A DNA stretch of 64,000 nucleotides from JAEZBP01 sp963832725 (GCA_963832725.1 CAWHVG010000003.1:1426001-1490000), one strand, 5' to 3'; counted from the stretch's first letter, positions 27,638 through 39,413 are shown. Notes: generated from the sequence alone by a model not told the origin. Numbers and translations: made by a program.

Positions 27638-28522
27638 TCAGCGCCTCGACGCGACGTGCTCGCCGTTCTCGCGCTCTTCGTCCTGCTCCCACCGGGTGTG
27701 CTCGTGGCAGCCTGCGCAGTCGGCCTGGATGACGCCGATCCGCGCGGCCACCTGCGAGAGCTCGCCGGAGGCGGCGGCCTGCTCGAGGTCCGCGGCGTGT
27801 TCCGTGAAGTGCCCCGCCATCCGGCGCATGTCCTCGGCCTCGTCGGGGTCCTCGACGCCCTCCGCGCCGTGTTGGGTCACCCACCGACCGAGCCGCTGCA
27901 TCGTCCGCGCGTCGCGCGCGATGGTCGTGAACTGGGCCGGCGTCGGATGCGCCACGATGGAGTGGGCCATCGTCGTCGTGGCCGAGCCCCAGGCGCCGCG
28001 CAGCTGGGCCATGGCCTCCTCGAGATTGTCGGGAGCCGGCGCGTTCGACTCGTCGGAGGGCGCGAGGGCGCCGTCGCCGGCCGCCTGCACGGCCATCCCG
28101 CCCTGGTAGACGAGCACCTCGCCACCGATCCAGCCGGTGAAGAGGACCAGCGCGGCCACCGCCACCGTCCCGACCGCCATCCCGCCGCCCGCGATCGGCG
28201 TCTTCCTCGCCCCGACCAGGCGGGCGATCATGACGATCAGCGCCAGCACCGCGACGGCCGCGCCCGCGCCGAGGTGCACCCAGCGCCAGGGATCGAGCCC
28301 GCCCGGCCAGTCCAGCATGACCCAGGACACGCCGCCGAAGATGGCCGCGCCAGCCAGTCCGAGCGTACCCGTGACCAGCGCCACGTCCCCGACGAAGGTC
28401 CACCGCTTGGACTGGCGGACCGCAGCCAGCACGTAGGCCAGCGCAGCCAGCGGAAGGAGGCCCAAGGGGAAGTGCACCAACGAGGGATGCACCGTGACCC
28501 AGCGGATCGGCTCGAAGTCCAT
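27638..28522 (-). CDS. DUF2231-like membrane protein with C-terminal heme-binding CXXCH
   Basis: 294 aa. The N-terminal half has four hydrophobic helices in the DUF2231 pattern, starting HPSLVHFPLGLLPLAALAYVLAA and continuing WRWVHLGAGAAVAVLALIVM and AVAALVLFTGWIGGEVLVYQGG. The second half is soluble and helical, with His/Met-rich helices and a C-terminal CAGCH motif near residue 270, the arrangement of a cytochrome c'-type four-helix bundle. It may be a membrane-tethered electron carrier or redox sensor. ATG 28522 is chosen since it puts HPSLVHFPLG about 10 residues from the start. Confidence 0.75.
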   Translation of the reverse strand: MDFEPIRWVTVHPSLVHFPLGLLPLAALAYVLAAVRQSKRWTFVGDVALVTGTLGLAGAAIFGGVSWVMLDWPGGLDPWRWVHLGAGAAVAVLALIVMIARLVGARKTPIAGGGMAVGTVAVAALVLFTGWIGGEVLVYQGGMAVQAAGDGALAPSDESNAPAPDNLEEAMAQLRGAWGSATTTMAHSIVAHPTPAQFTTIARDARTMQRLGRWVTQHGAEGVEDPDEAEDMRRMAGHFTEHAADLEQAAASGELSQVAARIGVIQADCAGCHEHTRWEQDEERENGEHVASRR

Positions 28523-28746
28523 CACCGACGCCGGTAGCCGCGCCGACCGGGCCGCCAATCGGCGAGGACTCCGCCACCGCTGGCCGTTCAGACTCCGGTC
28601 GCGCGGCGCTCACCGCAGCGCTTCGACGCCCTTCTCGTGCGCCTCGTCTCACCGAGAGGACGTAGCGCTCTCGACGTGCGACGGGCGGGAGGACCTCGGC
28701 TCGGTCCATCCCGCCCGCAGCGGATCCCGTGTGAGAACGACCGGGC

Positions 28747-31700
28747 TCAGGCCTCGCCGATCTGCTCCAGGAACTCCTGCGCCTCGGAGAGGCCGTCATC
28801 CTCCAGCCGCGCGCGGCGGGCCCAGAGCACGGCCTTCTGCTGGTCACCTTGCTTGTAGGCGATTCTGTGCCTGCCGCAGGAATGCCAGCGCCTTGCTCAT
28901 CGGGCCGGGCGTCTTGAGGAGGGTGACCACCCTCAACGCCTTGAGCGCCGTGTCGTCGTCCTGGAGCGCGATGGCCAGCTCGGCCAGCTCGGACGCGATC
29001 TCGCCGTTGTTCTTGTCGGCCTCCAGCGCGACGCCGAGCCACTCCTTCTGCGTCTCGTGGTCGCCGCTGATCCCCGCGATGCGCGCCATCCGGAGCTGCA
29101 TCGCCGCCAGGTGGGGGCTGCGCCGCCGCTTGAACCCGCCGATGGCGTCCTGCAGCAGCTCGACGGCCTCCTGCAGCCGGCCGGACCCCATGTAGGCATC
29201 CGCCAGCAGCAGCACGACGTCGTGGTCGTCGGGCCGCAACGTCACGGCCTGCGCGAGCACCTCGAGCGCCCCCTCGGCGTCACCCATGGCGATCAGGAGC
29301 TCACCGATCCGGCGCAAGAGCTCGAAGCGCGTCTCCTCGTCCTCGGTCGCGGCCGCGTCCGCCCTCAGCATCTGAGCCAACTCCGCGTGGGCGCCGAGCT
29401 CTTCGTAGAGCTGCTTCAGCGCCTCGCGCACCGACGCGACCTCGGGCTGGGCGGCGTGCACCTGCTCGAGGCCGGCCCGCGCATACTCGTGCTGCTCGAT
29501 CTTGCGGCAGGCTTCGGCGAGCCCGAGCGCGGCCTCGACCTGCCCCTCGCCCTCCTCGACCTCCACCAGTCGCGCCTGGTGATGCGCTACGTCCTCCCAC
29601 CGCTCGGCCGCGGTGTCGACGTCGCGCAGGATCCGCAGCGCGTCCCGATCCTGCGGCGCGCGCTCGACCCACTCGGCCAGCACATCGCGGCTGCGGGCTG
29701 CATCGCCGACCTCGTTCAGCACGGCCGCCAGGCGGTGCGTCACGGTCCGCTCCTCTTCGTGGTCGGAGCGGCCCGCCGCTTCGTTCCGCAGCGCGTCGAG
29801 GCCCTCGATCAGGTCGGCGGCGGTGCCGGCCGCGTCGATGCCGTAGGCCTCCTCGAGATCCGTGACCGCCGGTACCGCGTTGCCCAGCGCCACCTCGAGC
29901 CGCGCCCGCATGCGCAGGAGCCGGGCGCGCTCATCCGTCGCCTCGGTGTGGTGCTCGAGCGCCGTGGCCACGTCCGCCGCGGCGGCGGAGTGCAGGCCGG
30001 CCTCGCTCAGGTCCGAGACCAGCTCCTCGAGCAGCGCCAGGTCGCCGGGCGTGCGCTCGAAGGCGTCGCGCATGGACTCTGCCGCCTTCGACGGGCTCTG
30101 GAGCGTCTCGCGCCAGATGGCCGACGCCTCGCGGATGCGCGCCACCCCCTCGGCCGTATCTTCGCGGTGCGCGCCGTCGTAGCGGATCATCGACGCCAGC
30201 TCGTCCCACTCCTCGCGCTCTCGATAGTAGGTCTCGAGCCGCTCGCGGAGCGAGGCGTCGCTCGGGCAGGCCTTGAACCCGAGATCGAGGGCGCGGGCGG
30301 CGCCGTAGTCGTCCTCCAGGCTCTGCCAGAGCGCGATGAGGTCGTTGGCGAGCTGGGCCGCCTCGGGCCCGGACGAGACCGCCAGCAGGCGCTCCATCAG
30401 CTCGGCTCGGTCCCGCGCGTCGTGCTCGTCACCGTAGAGCGCCAAAAGCGCCGCCAAGAGCACGTCGCTCTCGGGCGCCCAGTCCAGCCCCGCGCGATAG
30501 CAGTCCATCGCCGCGGCCGGATCCTGCGGCTCGGTGAGCTTGCCCATGCGGTGGCTCAGCGCGACGATCCCCTGGACGTCCTGCCGGTCGCGGGCCCGGT
30601 CGAGCTGCCTCTGCAGGAGCTCGACGAGCGCCTCGTCGTCGCCGCTCGCCTCGAAGAGATCGGCCAGCCGCTGGGCCGCTTCGAGGTGGTCCGGATCCTC
30701 GTCCAGCACCTGCTTGAGCACGCCGACGGCGTCTTCGCGGCTGCCCGAGACGTCGAGCAGGAAGTTGGCGTGCCGCATCCGCAGCTCGTTCCGGTCACGC
30801 GGATCGAGGAGCGCGTCGAGCGTGGTGCGGACGACCTCTTCCAGCCCTTCGCGGTCCTCCAGCTTGGCGTAGACGCGGGCGAGCGGCTCCCAGAGGTCCC
30901 GGTTGCCGGGGTCGGTCGCGAGCAGGCCGCGGTAGGTCTCCGCGGCCAGCCGCAGATCCCCGCCCTCCATCGACGCGAGGTCGGCGACCCGCATCCACAG
31001 TTGGAAGGACTCGTCCCCTTCGGGCGCGGCCTCCGCCGCCGTCCTCATGTGCGCGATGGCGGCCGGCACGTCCCCGGCGGCCGCCCTGCGCTCGGCCAAC
31101 CGGATGGGAATCCAGAGCGCGTCGGCCAGCCCGAGCTCGCTCTCGCGTGCGATGTCCACCCCGCGCACCAGCATCGCCTCGGCGCGCTCCGGCGCCTCCA
31201 AGACGTCGGCGCGCTCGACCGCCTCGCGGACGTGCTCGAGCGTGGCGCCGGGACGGGTGACCCGCCGCTCCAAGAAGTCGAGGATCATCGCCGGATCGCC
31301 CGAGGCGCGCGCCACCTCCTCGTAGAGCGCGAGCAGCGCGTCGCTCTCCGGTGCGTCCTGCGCCGCCGCTTGAAGGATGGCGCCCGCCCGACCGTAACGC
31401 GGTTCGCGCTCGAGCGCGTTCCGGAGCGTCTCGAGCCCCTGCTCCACCTCGCCGGCGGCCAGCTCGACCTCGGCGATGCGATAGAGCGCCTGCGTGCGCG
31501 CCTCGTTCGGAATGGACGGGTCGTCCGCCTCCACGAGCTTGCGCAGGACGCGCACCTCCTCGGCGCTATCGCCGCGGGCGTCGGCCACCCGAGCCAGCGC
31601 GCGCCAGGCGTCGACCACCCGCACTCCCAGCTTCTCCACCCGCTCGTAGAGCTTGGCGGCGGCGTCGAGGTCGCCGAGATCGGTCTCGGTCACCTCGCCC

Positions 31701-34700
31701 AGGCGGAGCAGGATGCCCGCGGCGAAGGGCGCCTCGTCCTTGCGGCGCGACTTGTCGGCCAGGCTCGCGAGCGTCTCCGCGTAGCGCGGCACCTCGTCCA
31801 TGCGCTTGGCCAGGGCGCGGCAGCGCTCGTGCAGCGTCGCCTCCTGCGGCGCCAGCGTGACCGCGCGAACGAGCGCGTCCAACGCCTCCGAGCTCCGCTC
31901 GAGCTCCTCGAGGATGAGCGCCTTGCGGGCGAGGTTGGTCGCCTCGCTCTCGGGCGTATCCGTCGCGGCGAGGCGCATGTCGATGGCGCGCAACGCCAGC
32001 TCGAATCTCGCCCCGGTCGATGAGGTCCTTGGTGAAGCGCTCCGCCTCCGCGTCGTGCGAGGCGGCGGTGCTGAGCGCCGACTCGAGCAGCTCCGACGCC
32101 TGAGCCGCGTCCTGCTGCTCGGTGGCGAGGAGGCTGAGCTCGTAGAGCACCTCGCTGGCGCCGACCTTCACGTCCTCGGCGCCCGGATCCTGACGCCGCA
32201 CGACCAAGAGCAGCGCCCGATAGGATTTCTCGGCCCGCTCGAGCTGCCCCGCCTCGCGCGCCATCTGGCCCGCCATCCGCAGGATACCCGGATGGCTCAT
32301 GTCCATCTTCCGGGCCTTCTCGAGCTGGTCCATGGCCTCCTGCAGGTCGCCACCGGCGTGCGCGACCTGGGCGAGCTGGAAGTGCACGCCGGCGCGCTCG
32401 GCCGAGCGGCGGCGGCCGAACGAGGACGCCAGCTCGGTCAGGATCTCGCGCGCCTCGTCGAGCCGGCCGGCCACGCGCAAGCCCAGGGCGAGCTTGCTCT
32501 TGAGCTCGTGGTCGTCCGGGGCGAGCTCGATGCCCATCTGCAGAACGGGGATCGCCTGGTCGGGCTGCTCGAGCTGCTCCTCGTAGAGATTCGCCGCCTC
32601 GCGGACGTAGGCCAGCCGGGTGGCCTCGTCGGGCTCGTGCGGCGCCCCCTCGGTCAAGAGGCGCGCGAGCGGCTCGTAGGCGTTGGCCTCGCGGTAGAGG
32701 TTGGCCAGTCGAACCCGCGCCTCCGACGCGCCCGGATCGCTCTTGAGCACCCGCTCGAGAACGCTCGTCGCCGCGTCGCCGCTGCCGGCGGCGAGGTGCG
32801 CGTCGGCGAGCCGGAGCGCGATGGCGCCCCGCTCCTCGTCGGTCGCCGTGTCGAGGCGCCGGCCCAGCCACTCCGCCGCCACGCCGGGCTCGTCCCGCTC
32901 CATGTGCAGGCGCGCCAGCGCGTCGAGCGAGGCGACGTCGGGCGAGAGCGCCACCACGCGCCGGTAGGCCTTGAGAGCGGCGTCGATGTCCCCGAGCTCC
33001 GTCTCGAGCAGCCCCGCGCCGCGCGCCCACAGGTTGGCCGCGCGACCGGCGTCACCCTGCTGCTCGACCTCGGCCGCCTGGGTCGTGAAGAGCTCCGAGA
33101 GCTCGTGCGAGCGACTGCGAGCGAGGAGGATCTCGGCCAGGCCCTCGACCGAGGCCTCGTGGCCCGGCTGCTCGGCGAGGTTCTGGCGGAGCGCGCCGAT
33201 GCGACCGCCCTGCTCCTCGATCAGGCCGAGGGCGCGGGCGACCTCGAGCCGCACCGAGAGCCGCGTGTCGGCGTCGAGATCCAGCTCGAGCTGACGCTGG
33301 CGGAGGGCCAAGAGCTCCGGCAGCCGGCCTCGCTCCTCGAGGAGCACGCCGAGCTGCGCGACCGCCTGCGCGTCCTCCACGCTCTCGTCGACCACGCTCT
33401 GCAGCAGGCGCAAAGCGCGGTCTTCGTCGCCGAGGTGCTCGCGGCAGAGCTCTCCGGCCGCCCGCCGGAGCTCGCGCGAGCGCTCCGGGCTGACCGGCAT
33501 GCGCGCGCCTTCCACCAGGAGATCGACCGCGCGGGCGTGCTGCCGCCCCTCGAGCGCGATGCGTACGAGCTCGTCGAGCGCCCACACCGCCGTCTCGTCG
33601 GCGTTGCGCTCTCCAGTCGCCTGACCCGTGCCCTCCCAGAGGCGGCGCGCACCGCGCAGCAGGCGCTCGAGGATCGAGGTCGCGAGCTCGACGTCCTCCA
33701 CCGGATCGAGCGCGATGCGCGCCGCGTCGTAGAGCGGATCGAGGTCGTCCGGGAAGTGATCGGCGATGCGCAGCAGCGTGTCGACCAGCGACCGGCTCGG
33801 CGTCCGCCACTGCAGGCGGGCCAGGTCGCGGAGCGTGTCGGTGTGCGTCGGCTCGTGCGCCAGTGCGCGGGTGAGCGCGGCCTCGGCGCTCTCCGGATCG
33901 CCCACCTTGTCGCGCAGCCAGGCGCCGACCTTGCCCTCGAGCGTGCGGCCCAGCTCGGCCTCGATCGCGCCGGGCGCCGGGATCGCGCCCGCCATGCCCG
34001 CCGCCAGCGCGGGGACCGCCTCGGCCTGCTCCGCGAGCTGCTCGAGCCCGCCGAGCAGGTCGTCTTCCAGGGCCTCGCGCGCCACCGAGAGGGCGACCAC
34101 GGCCTGCGCCGACCCGTCCCAGCGAGCCGCCTGCACGCCGACGCGGACCGCTTCCTGCGCCGTCACGGCATCGTGCGGGGAGAGCGCCTGCGCCTTCAAC
34201 CAGGCGTCGAGCGCGCCGCTCGCGTCCTCGAGCTGCTGCTCGCGCAACAGTGCTTCGCGCCGTCGGAGCTCGGCCGCGCGATCCTTGCGGGTGTCGGCGA
34301 GCGCCTCCGCGGCTCCGGCCACGGTCTCGGCGACGTCGGCCCAGCGACCCGTCGCCTCGGCGAGACGCAAGAGCTCCGCCTCGAGCTCCTGGTTCGCCGG
34401 CGCGAGCCCCAGCGCGCGGCGGATTCGATCGAACGCCGCCTCGGACTGCTCGGCCCGCTGCTCGTAGAACGCCGCCGCCTCGCGGAGCAGCTCGACCCGC
34501 TCGGCGTCGTCGAGGGCGAGCTCCAGCCGGTGCTCGAGCAGGTCGAGCAGGGCCTGCCAGTCGTCGGTCAGCTCGTAGGCCTTGGCCAGACCGCGTACCG
34601 CCGAGGCGCGCGCGTCGGGCTGATCGACGAGCGCCTTCAGCCCCGTCAGGGCGCGCTCGAGGTCGGGCACCATCTGCACGGCGCGGTGGTAGGCCTTGGC

Positions 34701-36542
34701 CGCCTCGTCGAGCCGCCCGAGGTGCGCGCGGCAGACGTCGCCGACGCGCGCCAGGACCTCCGCGGCCCGTCGGGCGTCGCGGACGGTGGCGCGGCCGAGG
34801 ACCTCGTAGATCTCCTCGAAGCGCTCCGCGCGCACCAGCAGATCGAAGAGCGCGTCGACCGTGTCCTGGTCCTCGCCGAACTGCTCGGCGATGGCGTGCC
34901 AGGTCTGGATGGCGTCGCCGACCTGCTCGAGCTTGCCGGCCTGCGTGTTGGCGATGCGGGCGAGGTCGAGGCGGCGCTGGACCGGCGGGACGTCCGCCGA
35001 AACGCGCCGGCGGAGCGCGTCGACGTGCAGATCCCAGCGCGCTTCCCTCTCGGTCAGCTCGATCATCGCGTCGAGCGCCTCGAGATCGGACGCATCGGCC
35101 TCGAGCCGCTGGCCCCAGAAGCCGAGCGCACGCTCGCCGTCGCCGAGCTTCTCCGCCAAGCGCGCGCACTGCCCAAGCACGCGGCGTCGCTCGACCGGAT
35201 CGCTCTCGTTCTGGGCCAGCTCCTCGAGGACGGCGAGGCGGTCGGCGTGGCGCTCGGCCTGATCGAGGAGCTTCTCGACGCGCCGGGCGACGGTCAGCTT
35301 GGTCTGCGCGCGCGCCTCGGCGGAGAGCACACGCTGGTAGAGCTCGATGGCGCCTTCGCGGTCGCCGAGGGTGGTCCCGCGGACGTCGCCGGCTTCGACG
35401 AGGAGCGCGTACTGCCGCGGGCCGGGCTGCGCGGCGTCGGCGGCATCGACGAGCGCCTGCGCGTACTGCTCGTGGGCTCCCGCTTGCTCGGCCAGATGCG
35501 CGAGCTGCTCCTGCGCGTCCTCCGCGCTCGGGTCGAGCACCAGGACGGCCGCCCAGTGCGTCATCGCTTCGGCGGCGTCGCCCTTCTCGGCCAGGCGCGC
35601 GCCCAGCTCGCGGTGGCGCCCGACGCGCTCGTCACCCTGCGCGAACTGCAGCGCCACGCCGACCACGCGGATCACGTCGTCGGCCTTCTCTTCGGCCTCG
35701 TAGCGCTCGCGCAGGATGTCGAGCGCACCCCTCCGGACGTCGGCCGGCGACGCCTCGAGCGCCACGATGCGCTCCAGCAGCTCGAGGTTGGGCTCGACGG
35801 CGGCGCCGTCCTCGAGGAGCGAACGGACCTCGGCGAGGCACGCGCCCGCGTCTTCGAGGTTGTCGAGGTAGCAGGCGGCGATGCGGCCGCGGAGGGCGAG
35901 CGCGTCCTTGGCGGAGGCCGCCTCGACGCGCTTGCGCCAGAGCCCGATCAGCTCCTGCCAGCGCCCCTGGCGCTCGAGGAGGCGCTCGAGGGAAGAGACC
36001 AGCTGCGAGTCGGTGGGGCGGAGCTCGGAGAGCTGGCTCAGGTAGTCGATGGCGCGGTCGGGCGCGCCGGCGAAGTCCTTCGCGAGCGAAGCGGCTTCGT
36101 CGAGGAGCTGCTCGCGGCGCAGCTTGTCCGAGGTGGCGGAGAGCGCCTTGTCGTAGAGCGCGAGGAGCTCGTTCCAGCGCTCGCCGACGGTCATCACCAC
36201 CGTCACGCGCTGGAGCGCCCACTCGGCGGTGGGATCGATCTCCAGCACGCGCGTCAGCACCTCCGCCAGGTGCGGCGAGTCCTCGCTGAACCACTCCTCG
36301 TGGAACTGCGCGGCGCGCTGGCCGAGCGTCTCCGCGAGGTCGGTGCTCAGGTCCTGGGCGAGCACCTTCCGGTAGAGCTCCCCGACCTCGTCCGGTCTCT
36401 GGAGCTGCTCGGCCATCTCCTCCAGGATGTCCCAGCACGACTCGTCTTCCGGGCTCGCCTCGGCGGCCGCGAGGGCCCCCGCGAACTGCTCCTCCGCCTC
36501 GGCGTCCGCACTCCCCTCGCCCTGGGGAATCTCTTTTGCCAT
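28747..36542 (-). CDS. giant TPR-repeat protein, about 2,597 aa (two one-base frameshifts in the sequence)
   Basis: One gene in three pieces. From ATG 36542 (GGCGGAG upstream) the frame runs to GATTC/GAATC near 32004-32008, where removing one base gives DRGEIELALRAIDM. It then runs to 28861-28865, where removing one base gives AQIAYKQGDQQKAVLWARRA and a stop at 28747-28749. The corrected product is built almost entirely of TPR-like helical pairs (for example LEELVSDLSEAGLHSAAAADVATALE, written here in part) and is acidic, with no signal peptide or transmembrane helix. A large cytoplasmic scaffold or regulator is likely. The start ATG is divergent from a lipoprotein gene. A TATCCT -10 element lies 39 nt upstream. 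Confidence 0.85.
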
Positions 36543-36717
36543 GTCGTCTCCGCCTTCGTTCCCGTGTGCCTCGGACCGGGGAGGATACCAGCGGTCGCCC
36601 CTCCGGATCGACGCCTTCGTTCGCAGGAAGCCAACAAAGCCGGCTCGTCACCATCGGGGAATGCCCCAGCGAGCCGAGGAGCGTCGCGCGCGGGCGCTGG
36701 CTTGTTGTGTTGGGCCC

Positions 36718-36725
36718 GCTACGCT
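36718..36725 (+). promoter_or_regulatory. GCTACGCT -10 element 8 nt before lipoprotein gene
   Basis: TACGCT 36720-36725 ends 8 nt before GTG 36734. No Shine-Dalgarno intervenes, so a leaderless start is predicted. Confidence 0.4.
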
Positions 36726-36733
36726 CGGCGGCC

Positions 36734-37366
36734 GTGCGAAGAGATTCGATCCTGCGGGCGCTCTCGGTGGCGTCGATCCTGGGCGCGAGCGGCTGCTCGC
36801 AGCTCGTCTTCCTCGACCAGCCCATCGTGGGCCAAGCGGACCTGGCATCGGATCCGCACATCAACGCCGCGATGGTCTGCGATGACGACGTCCAGATCGG
36901 CGGCTCCGCGCTCTGCGACGAGTCCTGCGTGATCGACGTCGCGGAAGGCGAGTCGAGCTGCGGCGAGCGCGTCCACCTCGATGGGAGCCGCGCCACCGTC
37001 GACGTGTCGGGCCTGCACGAGGTGGAGCTCACCGCGACCGTCTGCGCAGGCGAGGGCCGGGCGCTGGTGATCGGCAGCGACGCCGGCGGCACCGTGGCGG
37101 TGGAGGGCCGCGCGCTCGTGGTCCGCACCGGCGAGCAGGCACACGAAGAGGCCGCGCTCTTCCCGGCCGAGGGGTGCGACGATCGGACGCTCACGGTTCA
37201 ATCCGGCAGGATCGCGATCCTTCAAAGCGGGCACCGCGTCTGCGCCGACACGCTGCTCCCCTTCGACCAGCCGTGGAGCCTCGAGATGGCGGGCGCCGAG
37301 CGCCTGCAGACGGTCGAGCTCTGCTTCCGCGCCGCGCACCCGAGCCGGAGCACGACCTCGGACTGA
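36734..37366 (+). CDS. small Cys-containing lipoprotein, unknown function
   Basis: 210 aa. The signal peptide (ILRALSVASILGASGC) ends in a plausible lipobox Cys. The mature part has about eight cysteines and acidic beta-rich segments (VCDDDVQIGGSALCDESC, LHEVELTATVCAGEGRALVI). I do not recognise the family. GTG 36734 matches the predicted leaderless start. It is convergent with the hybrid kinase gene 36 bp downstream. Confidence 0.65.
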   Translation: MRRDSILRALSVASILGASGCSQLVFLDQPIVGQADLASDPHINAAMVCDDDVQIGGSALCDESCVIDVAEGESSCGERVHLDGSRATVDVSGLHEVELTATVCAGEGRALVIGSDAGGTVAVEGRALVVRTGEQAHEEAALFPAEGCDDRTLTVQSGRIAILQSGHRVCADTLLPFDQPWSLEMAGAERLQTVELCFRAAHPSRSTTSD

Positions 37367-37402
37367 GCGGATCGCGGATCCGGCTCGGCCCGCGCCGTCC
37401 CC

Positions 37403-39331
37403 TCAGGCCACGCCGTGCTCGTGCGCTTCGACGAGAAGCTCCTCCACCCTCTCCAGCGAGAAGGGCTTCTCGATGCGGCGCATGCGGTGCTCCTTCAGGA
37501 AGTCGCGCGCGCGGTCGGTGAAGGCGCCGCCGGTCATGAACACGAAGCGCGGCGCGAGCTCCGGGCGGAGCTGGCGGATCCGCTCGTAGAGGTCCATTCC
37601 GCTCACCTCCGGCATCATCAGGTCGCAGAGGACCAGATCGAACGCGCCGTCGGTCTCCAGCAGCTTCTCCGCGCCGCGACCGCTGTCCACCACCTCGACC
37701 TCGAAGCGGTCGCCGAGCGCCAGGCGCAGGGTGCTGCCCAGCTTGGGCTCGTCGTCCACCACGAGGATGCGTGCGCGCTGGAGCGGGATCGCATCGGGGC
37801 GCGCGGCCGCGGAGCCTCGACCCGTGGGCCGGTGCTCCGCGTAGGGCGCGGAAGGGAGCTCCAGCCGGAACGTCGTCCCCTCCCCCGGCACGCTGCGGGT
37901 CACCCGGATCTCCCCGCCGGCCGAGGTGACGATGCCGTGGCAGATCGACAGGCCCAGGCCCGTGCCGACGCCCTTGGGCTTGCTGGTCCAGAAGGGCTCG
38001 AAGACGTGCTCGAGCCGGTCGGGCGCGATGCCGCTGCCGGTGTCCTCGATCTCCACGAACACCCGGTCCGGTCCGGCGGCGCCGGTGCGGATGGTGATGC
38101 GGTTGTGCTGCGCGTCCCCCTCCGGGATGGCCTGGGCGGCGTTGACGAGCAGGTTGACCAGCACCTGCACGTAGCGCGTCTCGCTGCCCATCACCGGCGG
38201 CATGTGCTCGATCTCGCGCACCAGCTCCGCGCGGTGACGGATCTCGTTCCACGCGAGGTTGACGGCCGTCTCGACGATGCGGGTCAGCTCGACGGCCATC
38301 CAGCTCCCTTCGTCGCCGCGCGAGAAGGTCTTCAGGTCGTTGGCGATGACGCGCACGCGCTCGATGCCGTCGTCGGCGTGCTCGACCAGCTCGAGGATCT
38401 TGCTCAGCCGGCTCGCGTCACCGTCGCCGCGGAAGCGCTCCACCTCGCGGCGCGCGATGTCCAGGCTGGTGCGGACGTACGCGAGCGGGTTGTTGATCTC
38501 GTGGGCGACGCCAGCGGCCAGCCGGCCGAGCGAGGCCATCCGCTCACCCTGCGCGAGCCGTGCCTCGATCTCCTTGCGGTCGGTGATGTCGTCGACGACG
38601 CCGACGCCGCCCTCGACGCGCCCGTCGCGGAAGATCGGTGAGAAGAGCGCCCGGTAGAGACGGTGCTTCTGCCCGGTGGCCGAGACGTAGTCGCCTTCGA
38701 AGTGGCCGTCCTGCCCCGCCAGCGCCTCGCGGACGGCGCGCACGACGCCGCGGTCGGGCAAGGTCAGCATGTCCAGACCGATCAGCACCTGCCGCGAGCT
38801 GCCCATCTGGTCGACGAGCACGTCGTTGCAGGCCGTGACCCGGCCGCGCGCGTCGAAGTGCAGGATGCCGACCGGCACCGCGTCGAAGACGGCTCGGTAG
38901 CTCGTCTCGAACGCCGGCAGCTCCGAGTCCTGCGCCAGCGGATCGCTCCCCGTCTCCAGCGCTTCGCCGGCGCCGTGCAGCACCGCCACCACCGAGACGC
39001 CCTCCTCGCTCGTCGCGATGGAGACGCGAAAGCCCTGCTGGATCTCCACGCCGTCGGCCCGGAGGATCGGCGCGCGGACGGGCCGGCCGTAGCGCCGGTA
39101 GTAGCGGGCGAGCCACTCGAAGAAGGGCGCCCCATCGACCTTGCGAAGGCGCGGCGGGACCACGCTCTCCGCGGGCTGGCCCACGAGGTCCTCCGCCGGC
39201 GCACCCAGGAGCCCGCTCGCCGCCGTGTTCACGTAGGCGATGCGCTGGTCCGGACCGCAGACGATCACCGGGTCGGCCAGCGCGTCGAGGGTGACTTCGG
39301 CAGAAGTGGTGCTGGAATCGGAGCGTCCCAC
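37403..39331 (-). CDS. hybrid histidine kinase: PAS-PAS-HisKA-HATPase-receiver
   Basis: 642 aa, soluble. Two PAS domains (about 12-130 and 145-255; LADPVIVCGPDQRIAYVNTA and VFDAVPVGILHFDARGRVTA), HisKA with phospho-acceptor His277 in GVAHEINNPLAYV, HATPase_c boxes (LVNLLVNAAQAI, DTGSGIA, GTGLGLSIC) and a C-terminal receiver with VVDDEP, phospho-acceptor Asp in LVLCDLMMPE and EKPFS. No transmembrane helix, so it senses a cytoplasmic signal through PAS. An output partner is not adjacent; the response regulator at 44.8-45.5 kb is a candidate only. GTG 39331 has a TAGAAT element ending 9 nt upstream. Confidence 0.9.
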   Translation of the reverse strand: MGRSDSSTTSAEVTLDALADPVIVCGPDQRIAYVNTAASGLLGAPAEDLVGQPAESVVPPRLRKVDGAPFFEWLARYYRRYGRPVRAPILRADGVEIQQGFRVSIATSEEGVSVVAVLHGAGEALETGSDPLAQDSELPAFETSYRAVFDAVPVGILHFDARGRVTACNDVLVDQMGSSRQVLIGLDMLTLPDRGVVRAVREALAGQDGHFEGDYVSATGQKHRLYRALFSPIFRDGRVEGGVGVVDDITDRKEIEARLAQGERMASLGRLAAGVAHEINNPLAYVRTSLDIARREVERFRGDGDASRLSKILELVEHADDGIERVRVIANDLKTFSRGDEGSWMAVELTRIVETAVNLAWNEIRHRAELVREIEHMPPVMGSETRYVQVLVNLLVNAAQAIPEGDAQHNRITIRTGAAGPDRVFVEIEDTGSGIAPDRLEHVFEPFWTSKPKGVGTGLGLSICHGIVTSAGGEIRVTRSVPGEGTTFRLELPSAPYAEHRPTGRGSAAARPDAIPLQRARILVVDDEPKLGSTLRLALGDRFEVEVVDSGRGAEKLLETDGAFDLVLCDLMMPEVSGMDLYERIRQLRPELAPRFVFMTGGAFTDRARDFLKEHRMRRIEKPFSLERVEELLVEAHEHGVA

Positions 39332-39340
39332 GAAAATCGG

Positions 39341-39346
39341 ATTCTA
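39341..39346 (-). promoter_or_regulatory. TAGAAT -10 element 9 nt before the hybrid kinase gene
   Basis: TAGAAT (39346-39341, minus strand) ends 9 nt before GTG 39331, giving a predicted leaderless transcript. It includes a GAATC pentamer, the context of the suspected base-insertion errors, so the exact hexamer may be wrong. Confidence 0.35.
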
Positions 39347-39405
39347 TGTGGAAAGCGCGCGAGACGCGATACCCCGCGCGTCACGAGCAAACGCGCCTGA
39401 AAAGC

Positions 39406-39413
39406 GCTACCCT
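39406..39413 (+). promoter_or_regulatory. GCTACCCT -10 element upstream of the PKD-repeat lipoprotein
   Basis: TACCCT 39408-39413 matches GCTAnnnT and lies 81 nt upstream of ATG 39495, which has its own Shine-Dalgarno. Confidence 0.35.

Noticed and set aside
31800..36932. A 1,710-codon open frame on the plus strand opposite the TPR gene, and a 988-codon one at 29057-32023
   Set aside because: Antisense shadows of a GC-rich gene. Their translations are His/Leu/Arg-rich without domains, while the minus strand carries clear TPRs.
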